Shown piece by piece: positions 62,628-64,000 of a DNA stretch of 64,000 nucleotides. Source of the stretch: Arthrobacter rhizosphaerae (GTDB lineage Bacteria; Actinomycetota; Actinomycetes; Actinomycetales; Micrococcaceae); NCBI RefSeq assembly GCF_023062595.1, contig NZ_JALLAN010000006.1, positions 124,001-188,000 of the forward strand, in the 5' to 3' direction. Both the position numbers and the translations under genes were made by a program. Position 1 is the first letter of the stretch. Each line of letters opens with the position of its first letter. Below the pieces are notes generated by a model. That model saw only the letters and a list, made by a program, of their open reading frames with translations, made no database searches and was not told where the DNA came from.

Positions 62628-63323
62628 CTACTGGCCGTAGACGTTCTGGTAGCGGGCGTAGAGGGATTCGATGGCTGCTTCATCGATGGGCAGCGGTTCG
62701 CCCAGCTGCCGGGAAATGTGGACGGTGCGTGCCACTTCTTCGCACATGACGGCCGCCTTGACGGCGGATTTGGCGTCCTTGCCGATGGTGAATGGGCCGT
62801 GGTTCTGCATGAGGACTGCCGGGGAATGGGAGTCCTTGAGCGTGTCCACAATGCCTTGGCCGATGGAATCGTCACCAATGAGGGCGAACGGCCCCACGGG
62901 GATGGATCCACCGAACTCGTCGCTCATCATGGTCAGCACGCAGGGGATTGCCTCGCCCCGTGCTGCCCACGCTGTGGCGTAGGTGGAGTGGGTGTGCACC
63001 ACTCCCCCTACCTCCGGCATGTGCCGGTAGACGTACGCATGGGCGGCAGTGTCCGACGACGGCGCGAGGGCCGGGTTGCCCCACTCACCCTCCGTGGGGT
63101 CACCGTTCACAGGGGTCCCAAACAGATCCGTGACCACCATCGATTCGGGGGTCAGATCGTCGTAGGAGACACCGGAGGGCTTGATGACCATGAGGTCATG
63201 GCCGGGGACGCGGGCAGAAACGTTGCCGGCGGTCCACACCACCAGTTCGTACCGGGTCAGCTCCCCATGGAGGGCACAGACCTCGGCGCGAAGCCGGCCG
63301 ATTGTTTCCAGGAGGGTGCTCAT
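62628..63323 (-). CDS. araD: L-ribulose-5-phosphate 4-epimerase
   Basis: 231 residues, a class II aldolase-fold zinc enzyme. [40 protein letters not shown], the zinc histidines in [16 protein letters not shown] and [20 protein letters not shown] are characteristic. It converts L-ribulose 5-phosphate to D-xylulose 5-phosphate. Its start overlaps the araB stop by four bases (63320-63323). Confidence 0.96.
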   Translation of the reverse strand: MSTLLETIGRLRAEVCALHGELTRYELVVWTAGNVSARVPGHDLMVIKPSGVSYDDLTPESMVVTDLFGTPVNGDPTEGEWGNPALAPSSDTAAHAYVYRHMPEVGGVVHTHSTYATAWAARGEAIPCVLTMMSDEFGGSIPVGPFALIGDDSIGQGIVDTLKDSHSPAVLMQNHGPFTIGKDAKSAVKAAVMCEEVARTVHISRQLGEPLPIDEAAIESLYARYQNVYGQ

Positions 63324-64000
63324 GCGTCCACCTTCTCATTCCGCTCTGCGGCGTCGGATTCGCTGGCTTCAGTGGGGTGCCTGCCCAGGCCGGGTTTGGC
63401 CGCCCGCTGGATTGCCTTGAGCCGGTGCATCACGTCGTTGGCGCCACGGCCGAAGTAGTCGTGCAGGGTGCGGTATTCCTGGAAGAGCGCTTCGTAGGCA
63501 GCCACGTTCTCAGGGATGGGCACATAAACTTCTCCGGGCTCGGACCCCATGGCTGCCGCTGCTTCCCGGATGTCCGGGTAAGCGCCGGCGGCCACAGCGG
63601 CGTGGATGGCTGATCCCAGGGCAGGTCCCTGGGTGGAACCGATGGTGGAGAGCTGCAGCCCTGTGGCGTCCGCATAGATCTGCATCAGGAGCTTGTTCTT
63701 CAGGAGCCCGCCGGCCACGATGAATTCCTTGACCGGTACCCCTGAGTCCCGGAACGCGTCCACAATGGTGCGGGTACCAAAGGCCGTGGCCTCCAACAGC
63801 GCACGGTACGTGTCCTCCGGCTTGGTGGCAAGGGTCTGGCCAACCACGACGCCGGAGAGTTCGTGGTCCACCAGCACCGAGCGGTTACCGCTGTGCCAGT
63901 CCAGCGCAATCAGCCCGTGCTCGCCGATGGCCTGGCGGGAAGCCAGTTCCGTCAGGTACTCGTGGATACCCAGACCCGCGGCGGCGGCTGCCTCGTGGTA
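63320..64000 (-). CDS. araB: Ribulokinase, C-terminal part (cut by the window edge)
   Basis: The last 226 residues of an FGGY-type kinase. [20 protein letters not shown], then [40 protein letters not shown] and [20 protein letters not shown] match the C-terminal domain of AraB, which phosphorylates L-ribulose. The N-terminus lies beyond the window. Overlap with araD fixes the order araB-araD-araA. Its promoter and any operator are outside the view. Confidence 0.94.
   Translation of the reverse strand, partial: YHEAAAAAGLGIHEYLTELASRQAIGEHGLIALDWHSGNRSVLVDHELSGVVVGQTLATKPEDTYRALLEATAFGTRTIVDAFRDSGVPVKEFIVAGGLLKNKLLMQIYADATGLQLSTIGSTQGPALGSAIHAAVAAGAYPDIREAAAAMGSEPGEVYVPIPENVAAYEALFQEYRTLHDYFGRGANDVMHRLKAIQRAAKPGLGRHPTEASESDAAERNEKVDA

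Noticed and set aside
1..64000. tRNA or rRNA genes
   Set aside because: I looked for tRNA-like cloverleaf arms and rRNA sequence and recognised none; a tRNA scan would settle it.

Overview
The window is high-GC actinobacterial chromosome. It most resembles Arthrobacter, Paenarthrobacter or Pseudarthrobacter (Micrococcaceae). This rests on urease order ureABCEFGD plus a nickel permease, an araBDA operon beside GH51 and GH43 enzymes, DUF2510 and PadR/HAAS gene pairs, frequent GTG/TTG starts and ATGA start/stop overlaps. The genus is an inference from gene content, not a database match.

Layout. 0-5 kb: GNAT, RibD-type reductase, S51 peptidase, a frameshifted DUF1851 immunity-like gene, and a pair of ~110-bp intergenic repeats. 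4.9-8.8 kb: amidohydrolase + APC permease, divergent from a TetR regulator with a perfect palindromic operator. 8.8-14.9 kb: complete urease operon on the minus strand, translationally coupled at several joints and ending in a NiCoT nickel permease. 15-20.7 kb: GH13 enzyme, GH27 alpha-galactosidase, isochorismatase-type hydrolase, SRPBCC protein, LacI regulator and type II haloacid dehalogenase. 20.7-31.7 kb: small regulatory and orphan genes (PadR modules, PH-like pair, NudK-like hydrolase, DUF4406, DeoR, MafI-like, PAS, lone receiver, methyltransferase, VOC, GyrA-like mini-protein). Four ~26-bp palindromes of one family are scattered through the intergenic gaps here.

31-50.6 kb is an accessory island: a Tn554-like tyrosine-recombinase element with inverted ends carrying a SUFU-domain gene; a block with HTH, GNAT and dihydrofolate reductase genes; an ArsR/MFS efflux pair; a serine recombinase-TniA-TniB transposition unit; an intact IS30; and an IS21-like element whose 33-bp inverted ends enclose two extra genes. 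Four direct copies of a ~73-bp sequence separate these blocks.

50.7-56.7 kb holds orphan and decayed genes, including a deletion-fused copy of the PH-like pair at 22.5-23.4 kb, an Hpt-like protein without its histidine, a prealbumin-fold gene fragment, a methyltransferase and a kinase-like protein. 56.8-64 kb is an L-arabinose/arabinan module: GH43-like, GH51 arabinofuranosidase, a repetitive secreted protein, and araB(partial)-araD-araA.

Regulatory link. A near-identical LacI-type operator (core AACGTT within CTACAACGTTATAG) lies at the starts of the GH27 and GH51 genes. Weaker versions precede the GH43 gene and the lacI gene itself, so the LacI protein at 18.7-19.7 kb probably controls loci 40 kb apart.
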